In this document: positions 43,191-52,230 of the stretch, one piece after another
Position numbering within the stretch: position 1 is the first letter of the stretch
Layout: every line of letters starts with the position of its first letter
Assembly (NCBI GenBank): GCA_002441465.1
Contig: DJWE01000071.1
Coordinates: 2,919-66,918, forward strand
DNA length: 64,000 bases
Origin: Propionibacteriaceae bacterium UBA6238
Lineage (GTDB): Bacteria; Actinomycetota; Actinomycetes; Propionibacteriales; Propionibacteriaceae
Direction: 5' to 3'
The notes under the pieces: generated by a model
The model's database searches: none
What the model saw: the letters and a program-made list of their open reading frames with translations, nothing else
Told to the model about the DNA's origin: nothing
Program-made: the position numbers and the translations under genes

Positions 43191-43224
43191 GGTGGGCGCC
43201 GGGGACGAGTCCCCGGCGCCCACC
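43191..43224 (-). terminator. Long perfect hairpin ending the agl-like operon
   Basis: GGTGGGCGCCGGGGAC and GTCCCCGGCGCCCACC are perfectly complementary 16-base arms with only GA between. It begins 13 bases beyond the stop of the second permease. There is no T-run, but its strength suggests a terminator or mRNA barrier between the permease and the second binding protein. Confidence 0.7.
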
Positions 43225-43237
43225 TGCAGTGTTTCGC

Positions 43238-44134
43238 TCAGCCCTTGACGCCTCCGGCCAGCAGACCGCGGACGAAGTACCGCTGGAGCGAGAGGAACAC
43301 GATCATCGGCACGAACATCGAGATGAACGCCGCGCTGGACAACAGGTGCCACTGGCTGCCGAAGCTGCCGGAGAGATCGGCGACGACCCGGGTGATCGGC
43401 GCGTACTCGACGGGGGCGAAGGTCAACGCCACGAGCAGATCGTTCCAGACCCAGAGGAACTGGAAGATCGCGAATGAGGCGATGGCCGGCACCAGCAGGG
43501 GCATCAGCACTTGGAAGAACACGCGGACGTGCCCGGCGCCATCGACCCGCGCTGCCTCGATCAGCGAGCGCGGTATCTCCTTCATGAAATTGTGCAGAAG
43601 GTAGATCGCCAATGGCAGGGCGAAGATCGTGTGCGATAGCCACACCGTCCAGAAGGTGTTCGCCAATCCCCAGTTCACGTACTGCGTGAGCAGCGGGATC
43701 AGCGTCACCTGGATCGGCACCACCTGCAGCGCGAACACGAACGCAAACAAGAAGTTGCGCCCCTTGAAGTCGATCCAGGCAAAGGCGTACGCCGCTAGCA
43801 GCGCGAGCATGATCGGGATCAACACCGCCGGGATGGTGATGATGAAGGAGTTGAAGAAGCTGTTTGCCAGGTTGTTGGCCTGCAGCGTCTTGGCGTAGTT
43901 GTCGAGGGTGAAACTGGGATCGACAAACACCGTCCACCACCCCGTCCGCCGAATATCCAGCTGGGGACGGAACGACGTGATGAACAACCCGGCAGTCGGG
44001 ATCGTCCAGAAGATCGCAACCAGGACGGCGATGAAGGAAGCCGCCGGCGAACTCAGCCGCGTCTTCGCGTCGACCTGACGCTGCTCCTTGCGGGTGAGCT
44101 TGCGTGGGGTCTCCACGCGGGTGTCGAGACTCAT
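43238..44134 (-). CDS. aglG: Carbohydrate ABC permease (AglG/MalG-like)
   Basis: The 298-residue permease has six helices. The N-terminal periplasmic segment GLFITSFRPQLDIRRTGWWT is typical of AglG, and the EAA loop is IEAARVDGAGHVRVFFQVLM followed by PLLVPAI. The C-terminal VFLSLQRYFVRGLLAGGVKG is the MalG-type ending. It overlaps the upstream permease gene by 4 bases (ATGA). Alpha-glucoside specificity is inferred from AglE/F/G likeness. The ATPase must come from elsewhere, as with MsiK in actinobacteria. Confidence 0.85.
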   Translation of the reverse strand: MSLDTRVETPRKLTRKEQRQVDAKTRLSSPAASFIAVLVAIFWTIPTAGLFITSFRPQLDIRRTGWWTVFVDPSFTLDNYAKTLQANNLANSFFNSFIITIPAVLIPIMLALLAAYAFAWIDFKGRNFLFAFVFALQVVPIQVTLIPLLTQYVNWGLANTFWTVWLSHTIFALPLAIYLLHNFMKEIPRSLIEAARVDGAGHVRVFFQVLMPLLVPAIASFAIFQFLWVWNDLLVALTFAPVEYAPITRVVADLSGSFGSQWHLLSSAAFISMFVPMIVFLSLQRYFVRGLLAGGVKG

Positions 44135-45111
44135 CGTTCGCCCTCCGAGATCCGCATCTGGCGCAGGTTGTAGACAATGATCGGCGTGATCATGATGAAC
44201 AGCAGAGTGGCCAACGCAGCACCGATCTGCGGACCGCCTTGAACGAAGCTCTGGAAGTAGAACTCGTTTGCGACGACCGAGGTATTGAAGTTGCCGCCGG
44301 TCATCGTGTAGACGATGTCGAAGGCCTTCAGCGTGGCCATGGCGATCGTGGTCAGTACCACGATGATCGCGGGACGCACGCTCGGAATGGTCACCCAGAA
44401 GAACAGCTTCGTCCCGGTGACACCGTCGACCTTGGCAGCCTCGATGATCTCGTCCGGAATGGCCTTGATCGCCGCCGACAGCACGGTCATCGCGAAGCCG
44501 GCCTGGATCCAGATCATGACCACGATCAGCATGAAGGTGTTCAGTGGCGGGTTGAGCAACCACTGCTGTGGCTCGCCGCCCAGCCAGACCACGACCTGAT
44601 TGAGCAGACCGATCTGGTTCACGCCTTTCGGCTTGTACTCGTACATGAACTTCCAGATGATGCCCGCGCCGACCATCGAGATCGCCATCGGCAAGAAGAT
44701 CAGCGTCTTTGCCAGCTTCTCGGCCCGAGTGCGGTCGACGAGCACCGCGTAGATCAACCCGAGCGCGGTGGCGACCAGCGGTACCAGCACCACCCAGAGC
44801 ACGGTGTTACCGAGCACGATCAGGAAGCCCTGGTCAGTGAAGATATAGATGTAGTTTTCCAAGCCGACGAAATCCCGGTTCAACCGGTCGAAGAACGACG
44901 CCTTGATCGTGAGCATGCCCGGCCAGAGCAGGCCGAACGTAATTAGCAGGACGGCAGGGCCCAAGTAGCCCGTCGCGGGCACCCATTTGGGCAGCCGCGG
45001 CCGGTCGACCACGAGAAGCACGAGCGCCATCACCAAGGCGAACAGCAAGATCGCCAGCAGCATCACCAGGATCTTCTCTGGCTGGGTTTCAGGTTTCAGG
45101 AACCACGACAC
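44131..45111 (-). CDS. aglF: Carbohydrate ABC permease (AglF/MalF-like)
   Basis: The 326-residue permease has about eight helices. Two N-terminal helices (VMLLAILLFALVMALVLLVV; GYLGPAVLLITFGLLWPGM) precede the core. The EAA loop is IIEAAKVDGVTGTKLFFWVT then IPSVRPAI, and KAFDIVYTMTGGNFNTSVVA is AglF-like. The start GTG at 45111 is preceded by AAAGGAAAG. It lies between the binding-protein gene (85 bases) and the second permease. Confidence 0.85.
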   Translation of the reverse strand: MSWFLKPETQPEKILVMLLAILLFALVMALVLLVVDRPRLPKWVPATGYLGPAVLLITFGLLWPGMLTIKASFFDRLNRDFVGLENYIYIFTDQGFLIVLGNTVLWVVLVPLVATALGLIYAVLVDRTRAEKLAKTLIFLPMAISMVGAGIIWKFMYEYKPKGVNQIGLLNQVVVWLGGEPQQWLLNPPLNTFMLIVVMIWIQAGFAMTVLSAAIKAIPDEIIEAAKVDGVTGTKLFFWVTIPSVRPAIIVVLTTIAMATLKAFDIVYTMTGGNFNTSVVANEFYFQSFVQGGPQIGAALATLLFIMITPIIVYNLRQMRISEGER

Positions 45112-45196
45112 GTTGTCTTTCCTTTCACTGAAGGCGCGCAAGGCCCGGACCCGTACGCCACGGGTCCGGGCCCAACGCTGGAACCTGGAGTAGTCC

Positions 45197-46585
45197 CTAC
45201 TTCTTCGGCCAGGACTTCTCGATGGCGTCAGCCACGTCTTGGCTGCTCGTCCCGAGAGCAATCCAGTTGGTCATCTGCTTCCAGAACGATCCGGCGCCCA
45301 CCGCGGACGGCATCATGTCGGAACCGTCGAAGCGGAAGACCGCCTTCTCGTCCATCAGGATCTGGTAGGACAGCTTGTCGATCGGCTTGACCAGGTTGTT
45401 CGGATCCAGCTCCTTGTTGGCCGACAGCCAGCCGCCGTTCGGGGTGGCCTTCGCCTTCTCGTTGCTCCACTCGGGGCTGGCCAGGAAGGCCTGGAACGCC
45501 TGCACCTCAGGACGGTCGGAGAACGCTGCCGCGAACTCGCCACCACCGAGAACCGGCTTGGTGTCGGCGCTCATCGAGGGCAGGTAGAACGCCCACACGT
45601 CGCCATCCTCGCCGACGTTCACGCCGTCGCCCCAGTTGGCCTGGTAGAAGGATGCCTGGCGGTGCATGTAGCAGGTGCCGTCCAGAATGGGCAGGCCGGC
45701 CTCGGTGAAGGAGGTCGTGGCGATCGTCTTCACGCCGCCAAGGCCACCGTTGACGAACTTGTCGTTCTTCAGGATCTCGCCGGCCTTGTCAATCGCGGCG
45801 ACGACCTTCGGATCGTTGAACGGAATGGCGTGGCTGACCCACTGGTCGTACACATCAGGACCGTTCACGCGCAGCATGATGTCTTCGATCCAGTCCGTCG
45901 CCGGCCAGCCGGTCGCGCTACCGGACTCGATGCCCGCGCACCACGGCTTGGTGGCGCTGCCCGGGTTGTCGGCCGCGATCTTGTCGGAGAGGGCGATCAT
46001 CTCGTCCCACGTGGTCGGAATCGCGTACCCCTTGTCGGCGAACATCTGCGGGGAGTACCAGACGAACGACTTCACGTTCGCACCCACCGGGACGGCGTAG
46101 AACTTGCCGTCCACCGAGCCGTAGGTCTTCCACTCCGGTGCGTAGTAGGTGTCCACGTTCTTGTTCGCCAGGTCACCGGCCGCGAAGACCTTGTCCGGGT
46201 AGTCGCGGACGAGGGTCTGGAGCAGGCCCGGCTGCGGGATGTAGGCGATGTCGGGTGCGTTGCCGGCCGCGAGGCGAACGGGAAGCTGCGCCTCGAAGTC
46301 ACGCGAGCCCTCGTACTTGATCGTCGCGCCGGTGCACTTCTCGAACATCTTGTAGGAGTCGGTGTGCGGCTTGGCCTCGGCGTCACTGGCGATCGAGGTG
46401 AAGACGGAAATCGTCTTGCCGCTCAGATCGCCGTAGACCTGGTAGGCGGCGCATTCGTCGCCACTCGAGCTACCCGTGGCTGCAGTCTGCGTCGGCGTCC
46501 CGGAGCTGCACGCGGAGATCGCCAGCAGAGCCGTCGCGGATGCGACTGCCGCCAGCACGCGCCGCGCTGTGCGTGCATGAGACAT
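45197..46585 (-). CDS. aglE: Alpha-glucoside-type ABC substrate-binding lipoprotein
   Basis: The 462-residue lipoprotein has signal ARRVLAAVASATALLAISAC (lipobox ISAC). YGDLSGKTISVFTSIASDAE, FEKCTGATIKYEGSRDFEAQ, LAAGNAPDIAYIPQPGLLQT, and CAGIESGSATGWPATDWIED are the distinctive AglE-type pattern. It is the first gene of the operon with both permeases. The 259 bases upstream (46586-46844) hold its promoter region and no other gene that I can see. Confidence 0.85.
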   Translation of the reverse strand: MSHARTARRVLAAVASATALLAISACSSGTPTQTAATGSSSGDECAAYQVYGDLSGKTISVFTSIASDAEAKPHTDSYKMFEKCTGATIKYEGSRDFEAQLPVRLAAGNAPDIAYIPQPGLLQTLVRDYPDKVFAAGDLANKNVDTYYAPEWKTYGSVDGKFYAVPVGANVKSFVWYSPQMFADKGYAIPTTWDEMIALSDKIAADNPGSATKPWCAGIESGSATGWPATDWIEDIMLRVNGPDVYDQWVSHAIPFNDPKVVAAIDKAGEILKNDKFVNGGLGGVKTIATTSFTEAGLPILDGTCYMHRQASFYQANWGDGVNVGEDGDVWAFYLPSMSADTKPVLGGGEFAAAFSDRPEVQAFQAFLASPEWSNEKAKATPNGGWLSANKELDPNNLVKPIDKLSYQILMDEKAVFRFDGSDMMPSAVGAGSFWKQMTNWIALGTSSQDVADAIEKSWPKK

Positions 46586-46844
46586 TGAGTCCTCGCTTCT
46601 CAGATGTGTGTCCCCACGCCTTGGGGACTCTGCCTGCACTCTAGGCACGCCGCACCCCCGATGGGCAGCACCTTTCCCGGATTGTTATGGAACTCCAACC
46701 ATGCGGTCAATCAGATGTGGTAAATGAATCGATCCAATTGGCTTTCGTCGTCTCAGACGCTCAGGTAAAACGACAAACCGGAAGCAACCCAACGCGGGGC
46801 CACTCTCCCGTGCCCTCGCAGCAACCCCGGAATCCGGTCTGGCT

Positions 46845-47138
46845 TCAGCGTCTGTTCAGCAAGGAGCGCACAATCAGCACGAAAGCGACGGCCCCACCCG
46901 CTGCGGCAGCAAGCAGTGCGGCGCGGTCGAGCCGAAGGCTGCCGCGCTCGTCCACGACCTGGGCCCTGGCCTGATCGAACGTCCCTTTGGCGAATGTGCG
47001 CGCGTCTGCAACGGTATTGGCGACGATGGCCTTGGGGTGCACCTGGTTGACCAACTGGGTCACGCTCGCGGCGAGCCGCTGTCGCGCCGCGGCGATCTCG
47101 GCCTCGATCTCTTCACGGGTGCGCACTGCCTCTGTCAT
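46845..47138 (-). CDS. DUF3618 family small membrane protein
   Basis: The 97-residue protein begins with a charged coiled helix (REEIEAEIAAARQRLAASVT then QLVNQVHP), the DUF3618 signature. It ends with one transmembrane helix (LLAAAAGGAVAFVLIVRSLL). Such proteins are common in actinobacteria and of unknown function. The ATG at 47138 (GGAGG-like CCTCC complement upstream) is preferred to 47216. It is divergent from the peroxiredoxin gene. Confidence 0.8.
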   Translation of the reverse strand: MTEAVRTREEIEAEIAAARQRLAASVTQLVNQVHPKAIVANTVADARTFAKGTFDQARAQVVDERGSLRLDRAALLAAAAGGAVAFVLIVRSLLNRR

Positions 47139-47247
47139 GGCTCCTCCACCTTCACCGGACCGCCGCATTGCGGACAGCCTATGCCAGCGTGGAGCCGGTC
47201 GACGGCGAACGGCCAAGCCGGCCGCAGCGATGCCTTATCGTGGCGCC

Positions 47248-47724
47248 ATGACCCAACTGCAGCCGGGCGACAGTGCCCCAGCCTTCACCCTGCCGGATGC
47301 CGACCAACAGCCCGTGCGCCTCGCTGACTACGCCGGGAGCCGAGTCATCGTCTACTTCTTCCCCGCCGCGATGACACCCGGCTGCTCACTGGAGGCCGTC
47401 GACTTCGACGCGGCGATGGGTGACCTGTCCGCGGCCGGCTATCAGGTCGTGGGAATCTCGCCGGACAGCACCGACAAGCTCGCCAAGTTCCGCGAGCGCG
47501 ATCATCTCCGCTTTCCGCTGCTGGCCGATCCAGAGCGCGAGGTGCTCAACGCCTACGGGGCGTTCGGGTCGAAGATGCTCTACGGAAAGCGGGTGGAAGG
47601 CGTGATCCGCTCAACCTTCATCGTGGACGTGGACGCCGATGGTGCGGGCACGATCTCCACCGCGCAATACAACGTGCGTGCCACGGGGCACGTCGCGAAA
47701 CTACGTCGCGAACTGGGGGTGTGA
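47248..47724 (+). CDS. bcp: Peroxiredoxin (Bcp/PrxQ type)
   Basis: Thiol peroxidase reducing hydroperoxides. The 158-residue protein has GDSAPAFTLPDADQQPVRLA and the peroxidatic site MTPGCSLEAVDF. VVGISPDSTDKLAKFRERDH and FPLLADPEREVLNAYGAFG follow, which is the Bcp pattern. The resolving Cys that usually follows five residues later (TPGC-x4-C) is replaced by Val, so it should act as a 1-Cys or atypical enzyme. Confidence 0.92.
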   Translation: MTQLQPGDSAPAFTLPDADQQPVRLADYAGSRVIVYFFPAAMTPGCSLEAVDFDAAMGDLSAAGYQVVGISPDSTDKLAKFRERDHLRFPLLADPEREVLNAYGAFGSKMLYGKRVEGVIRSTFIVDVDADGAGTISTAQYNVRATGHVAKLRRELGV

Positions 47725-47751
47725 ACCCGAGCGCGTACCCGCACGCGAGGA

Positions 47752-48834
47752 TCAGCCGGGGGCCGGGGTGTCTGCGATGCCGGACTGCCAGGACGGCGAG
47801 CCGCTCGGGGACGAGCGGACCAACGTGTCCAGCATGGCGGTCGCTCCAGAGACGATCAGATGCTCGCCGGCCGCGACAACCCGGCTGTCGGGTGGGTTGG
47901 GCTCGAAATCGCCGGGCGCGTGCAGCACGGCAAGGGTGAGGATTCCTCGTCCGCGCAACTCGCCGACCGTCCGCTCGGCCAGCGATCCACCGGGATCGGC
48001 CACCACCTCTTCCATGCTGAACGCCAGCTGGTCCCTGGTCAGGGCCGCGTCGATGAACTCCACCACGCCCGGTTTGAGCGCCAGGTTCACGATCCTCCGT
48101 CCGGCCATCGTGTAGGGCGACACGGCCCGGTTCGCGCCCGCCTGGATCAGCTTCGAGATCACATTCTCGGCGCCGGCACGCCCGACGATGAACAGGCCGG
48201 GGTTCATCGACCGCGCGGTAAGGGTCACGTAGACGTTCTCGGCGTCGGAGTCGATCGCGCTGACCAGGCCTTTGGCCCGCTCCACTCCCGCTCGACGGAG
48301 CACCTCGTCGGTAGCACCGTCACCATGGACGACCAGGTACCCGGCGTCCTCAGCGCGCTGCAAGGAGTCCTCCCGGATGTCGATCACCACCACCTTCTGG
48401 CCGTCCTCCAGCAGCTCGCGCGCCACCATCGATCCCACCCGTCCGAACCCGCAGACCACGAAGTGTCCACGGAGCTGGTCGATCATCCGGCTCATCCGCT
48501 TGGCCTTCCTTCTTCCGCTGGCGACATCGGTGATCACGTTCTCCGCCACGACCCCGACCGTGCCGAAGATGACCCCGATGGCCGACAGTGCCATCACCAT
48601 GGTCCAGATCCGGCCCGGCCAGTCCAGCTCGTGCACCTCGCGGAAACCCACCGTGGTCATCGTGGTCACGGCCATATAGAGGCCGTCCATGAAGCTCCAG
48701 CCCTCGATCACCATGTAGCCCAGGGCCCCGATCACGGCGAGCGCGAGCACGGCCAATACCCACCCGAGTACCGGCCGACTCGTCCGTTCGCGGGTCGCCG
48801 GTTGGGCGTCGTCCCTGCGTCCGAGCGGGCCCAC
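47752..48834 (-). CDS. Two-helix potassium channel with RCK (TrkA-N/TrkA-C) domains
   Basis: The 360-residue protein has two transmembrane helices (about 24-45 and 78-98) flanking a pore loop with filter TTVGFREV (61-68). The cytoplasmic TrkA-N Rossmann domain is FVVCGFGRVGSMVARELLED, with DGATDEVLRRAGVERAKGLV, and a C-terminal TrkA-C domain follows. The classical filter TVGYGD is changed to TVGFRE, with Arg in place of the second Gly, so selectivity may be altered. It is convergent with the bcp gene. Confidence 0.88.
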   Translation of the reverse strand: MGPLGRRDDAQPATRERTSRPVLGWVLAVLALAVIGALGYMVIEGWSFMDGLYMAVTTMTTVGFREVHELDWPGRIWTMVMALSAIGVIFGTVGVVAENVITDVASGRRKAKRMSRMIDQLRGHFVVCGFGRVGSMVARELLEDGQKVVVIDIREDSLQRAEDAGYLVVHGDGATDEVLRRAGVERAKGLVSAIDSDAENVYVTLTARSMNPGLFIVGRAGAENVISKLIQAGANRAVSPYTMAGRRIVNLALKPGVVEFIDAALTRDQLAFSMEEVVADPGGSLAERTVGELRGRGILTLAVLHAPGDFEPNPPDSRVVAAGEHLIVSGATAMLDTLVRSSPSGSPSWQSGIADTPAPG

Positions 48835-48896
48835 GGCCGCATCCTAGACGGTATGCCGCTCGCGCAGGCCGGTCGCGAAGAGGTCGCCGTCCGGAG

Positions 48897-49616
48897 TCAG
48901 GGAGTCAACCCGGCGGCCAGGACGTCGACAAGGCCTGCGGCACGCCCGGTGATGGCGAGACTCGGGTCGGCGAGGTCCAGACGTCCCCAGGAAAGCAGGG
49001 CCAGCTGGCGAATCGGCCCCGTCACGACCACCTCCGGCGCATCCGGCGAGCCGGCCAGGACGTAGTCGCCCGGAGCATCTGTCGCGACCAGGCGGACGCG
49101 CGTAGCCGGCGGCGAAACCCGGCCGAGACGGAGCTGCCGGGGGTGCATCACCGTCACGACCTCGTCCAGGCAGTCCAGCCACGCCTCCGTACCCGGATCG
49201 AAGTCCAGCCCACCCGAGGTGCGCAGGTCCCACAGATGCACCAGCGTCTCCAGCGCCTGACGCCGGTGCCAGAACCGCACCGTGCCCCGCCACGCCGCCG
49301 CCGGGGCCGGGTCGTCGAGCAGGGTCTGGGTGATCGCATCGGGGTCGAGCACGCCGAACACCTCGCGCAGCCCTGCGGCCTCCCTGGCGTAGCCGGATCG
49401 GAGTTCGAACCCCTCGATCGGGAGCCGCTCCGCCGGTTGCTGGACGGCGACTCCCGCGGCCCAGCGATGGATCCAGGCCAGATGGTGCACCAGGTCGCGC
49501 ACCCGCCAGTCACCACAGTGGGCGACCGGGGCGTCCGGATCGACCAGGTCGATGCTTTGCTCGAACTCCTCCTGGTGGCGGCGTAGCGCACCAAGCTCGT
49601 CGATCACCGGCTGCAT
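48897..49616 (-). CDS. Maleylpyruvate isomerase family mycothiol-dependent-type protein
   Basis: The 239-residue protein has the DinB/MDMPI N-terminal fold, with the metal-ligand-like CGDWRVRDLVHHLAWIHRWA and a second His in RRQALETLVHLWDLRTS. A C-terminal SCP2-like domain follows (VVTGPIRQLALLSWGRLDL). Members of this actinobacterial family use mycothiol in thiol transfer or isomerisation; the substrate here is unknown. Confidence 0.82.
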   Translation of the reverse strand: MQPVIDELGALRRHQEEFEQSIDLVDPDAPVAHCGDWRVRDLVHHLAWIHRWAAGVAVQQPAERLPIEGFELRSGYAREAAGLREVFGVLDPDAITQTLLDDPAPAAAWRGTVRFWHRRQALETLVHLWDLRTSGGLDFDPGTEAWLDCLDEVVTVMHPRQLRLGRVSPPATRVRLVATDAPGDYVLAGSPDAPEVVVTGPIRQLALLSWGRLDLADPSLAITGRAAGLVDVLAAGLTP

Positions 49617-49712
49617 GCGCTCATGGTAGGGACCCGGATCGATTCCGGTGAGCCCCGCCCCGCCCGTGTCCTGGCCGATGAGCCAGCGGGTGGCCCGATC
49701 CGGATCTCCACG

Positions 49713-51650
49713 CTACAGAGCGCCCGAATCCCGAGCCAAGCGCACCAGCTCGGTACGGTTCTTCGCCCCGAACTTCTTGCGCAGACTCACCACCTGCTTG
49801 CGCACCGTGTGCGGCGACACGTGCAAGCCGGCGGCGATCTCGGGCACCGCGTCGTCGCTCGCCAGCAGTGGCAGCAGCACCTTCTCCCGACGGGTAAGTC
49901 GGATCGGTGCCGCCACATATCCGCCGATCGCGTTGAGCCGCTCGAATCGGGCCAGCAGATCCTCCACGTCGGACGCGAGATCGGCGCCTCCGCGGTACAA
50001 CCCGAGCAGGAGCTCGCGTGCGCTCGCCGGCAACAAGGCCAGCGGGAGCAGCGCGCCGCAGGTGAGGCACTCCCCCACGATCTCGATCGCGAGCTGTTCC
50101 TGCGCGCCGTCGGCCACGGTCGGATCGAGCGCCGTCGCTGCTGCCCTGACCACGCGCAGGATCAGCCGGTCGCGCTGCACGGTGGCCGGATCGAAGAGTC
50201 CACGATCGGCGGCCCGGCGGGCCGCGTCGCACTCCCCCGCCCAGAGCAGCGACTGCGCCTCAGCCGCCCATCGCCACTCACCCGGAACACTCGGCACGGC
50301 GGCCTTGGCCACCGCGGACGCGCCCAGGCGATCGAGCAGCGCGAGCCGGGCTCGACGAAGCATCGCCGATCCCAGCCGCTCGTGCTGCTCGACCGAAACC
50401 ATCGCGTGCGAGCCCATCGCCGCATCGAAGCTGGTCAAGGCGCTGGCCGGGTCGCCCCACAGCGCCGCCCTGATCGCCTGGACGTACAGCACGACCGTCC
50501 ACTGGGTTGCACCCGGCGCGAGCGTCCCCAAGCCTCTCAACGCCTCATCGCAGGCGACCCGATCGAGCTCGCGGAGCGCCTGCAGCGCGGAGGCCAGGAA
50601 GGCCGAGGTCGAGTCGCGGACGGCCAGCCCGGGCGGGATCGCTTCGCTTGGGCAAGGCGTGGGCACAGCCGGGCGCCAGTCCAGGCCGCTTTCGCAACCG
50701 GCGAGCTCTCGGGCGAGATCACCGGTGCCCCGCGCCGTCGCCTTGGCTGTCGCGGGATCGAGCACGGCGGCGTAGTCGGCTTCGAACGCAGCCTGGCACA
50801 AGTCGCCGCGCGCGAGCGCGATCTGGGCCGACGTCGCCCGGAACAAGGCCTCGGCCTGCGCGCTGGGCCCGTTCCCCCGTCCCCGCTCCCGGTCGATCAA
50901 GCCGGCCGCCTCCTCCTGAGCAGCCCAGGTGAGGTCGAGTGAGACCGACGGCTGCACCCCCGGGGCGATCCGTCGCGCAAGCATCCACAACGCCGCCCCG
51001 ACCACGGTCGCATCGATACTGGGAGCCTGGCGCCAGTTCGAATGCAGCGAGAGCCCGTCGGCCACGAGTTCGGACGCGATCTGACGTCCCCGCGCGCTCG
51101 GGCCGAACTGGTGCGCCCTCGACATCGCTCGCGCCACCGTGAGGATCGGCGCCGCCACACGCGCCTGCGGCGGAACCATCGCGATCGCCGACACCACCAG
51201 CGGATGCCGCCAGGATCCGTCCGGCAGCAGGTGGCTGAGCCACATCGCGCCCAGGCTCGGCCACGCCTCGAGCAGGACGGCCCAGCCCACGGCATCGGCC
51301 ACGAGGCCGGGGTCGGGGGTGTCCGTCCAGTGCTCGAACAGCTTCGCGGCGGTCTCGGCCAGCCTCGGTGGCTGGGACCGCGTCGGGTCGTGCCTCAGGC
51401 TCTCGGTCCGCTCGTCCCACTCCGCCACACCCGCCTCGACCACCGAGCGCCGGAACCCGTCCCAGTCCGAACCGACCGCCCGCGAGCCGAGTGCCGCGCG
51501 AAGGAAGCGGAACCGCCGCTCGTCGAGCGCATCCCACACCACGACCAGCGCCTCGAGCCGCTCGCGCTCACGGAAGCACCGCTCAGGTGAGGCCGCAACG
51601 ATCGGCCCCGCGAGCGCGCCGAGCACCTCGACACCGTCCAGCCCGTTCAT
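49713..51650 (-). CDS. LuxR-type regulator with TPR-like sensor region (LAL-like, no NTPase)
   Basis: The 645-residue protein is rich in alanine helices, suggesting TPR-like repeats. It ends with a LuxR HTH (LTRREKVLLPLLASDDAVPE; then SPHTVRKQVVSLRKKFGAKN). No Walker A or B is visible, unlike MalT/LAL regulators. The downstream half clearly resembles the 748-residue protein encoded divergently at 52231 (for example ALWML versus ALWMI, SFDAAM versus AFDAAI, and the same HTH). Candidate regulator of the nearby cell-surface polysaccharide genes; target unknown. Confidence 0.8.
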   Translation of the reverse strand: MNGLDGVEVLGALAGPIVAASPERCFRERERLEALVVVWDALDERRFRFLRAALGSRAVGSDWDGFRRSVVEAGVAEWDERTESLRHDPTRSQPPRLAETAAKLFEHWTDTPDPGLVADAVGWAVLLEAWPSLGAMWLSHLLPDGSWRHPLVVSAIAMVPPQARVAAPILTVARAMSRAHQFGPSARGRQIASELVADGLSLHSNWRQAPSIDATVVGAALWMLARRIAPGVQPSVSLDLTWAAQEEAAGLIDRERGRGNGPSAQAEALFRATSAQIALARGDLCQAAFEADYAAVLDPATAKATARGTGDLARELAGCESGLDWRPAVPTPCPSEAIPPGLAVRDSTSAFLASALQALRELDRVACDEALRGLGTLAPGATQWTVVLYVQAIRAALWGDPASALTSFDAAMGSHAMVSVEQHERLGSAMLRRARLALLDRLGASAVAKAAVPSVPGEWRWAAEAQSLLWAGECDAARRAADRGLFDPATVQRDRLILRVVRAAATALDPTVADGAQEQLAIEIVGECLTCGALLPLALLPASARELLLGLYRGGADLASDVEDLLARFERLNAIGGYVAAPIRLTRREKVLLPLLASDDAVPEIAAGLHVSPHTVRKQVVSLRKKFGAKNRTELVRLARDSGAL

Positions 51651-52230
51651 CCAGTCCGCACCTCCGCTGTGGGCGCGACCAGAACATGCCGCGGACGTCC
51701 TCGGGTGTTCATGCTCCGCTGACTGTTCCGGTCGCCGTCACCACGAGTGAAGATAGCCTGAGCGAGAACTGCGGGCGCCGTACTTGTGGACCAATTCAGC
51801 GACCAAACTTCGAGGCAGCGATGGTACCCGCATCACCATGACATCCTGCGATTACTCGACAAACGCATACCTCACCTGCACCAAGGGATGGTTGCTGCAC
51901 CAGCCAAAAGCAGTCACCGCCAACTGACTCTCGACTAGGGGTTGTGTCACCACAAGGGGTGACACAACACGCTGGATCCATGTAACCCAAAAGAGGGACT
52001 ATTCGCTCCGGATTCTAGGAAAAGCGCCCAACATGTGGCGTATCCACTAATCAAGAAGGGCCAATACCTGTACCATTCTGTGGACGGTTGGCGGCATCTT
52101 GTTCCCGGACGCACCGCGGCGGATGACGCTGGGCCCTCCGGCCGGTCACGACGCGACTCCCGGCCTCCCGCGAGGAGTGATGAACCATGGACACCGGTAC
52201 GCACACCCCTTGGTGCGGCCTCGATGATCG
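51651..52230. other. 580-base gap between divergent LuxR-type genes
   Basis: No convincing gene is seen. The middle part (about 51790-52090) is visibly less GC-rich than its surroundings and carries an inverted repeat at 51941-51968. It probably holds the promoters and control sites of both regulators. Confidence 0.5.
51941..51968. promoter_or_regulatory. Inverted repeat, candidate operator
   Basis: Perfect 11-base arms GTTGTGTCACC and GGTGACACAAC are separated by ACAAGG. The position between two divergent LuxR-type regulator genes suggests a binding site. No T-run follows, so a terminator is less likely. Confidence 0.5.
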
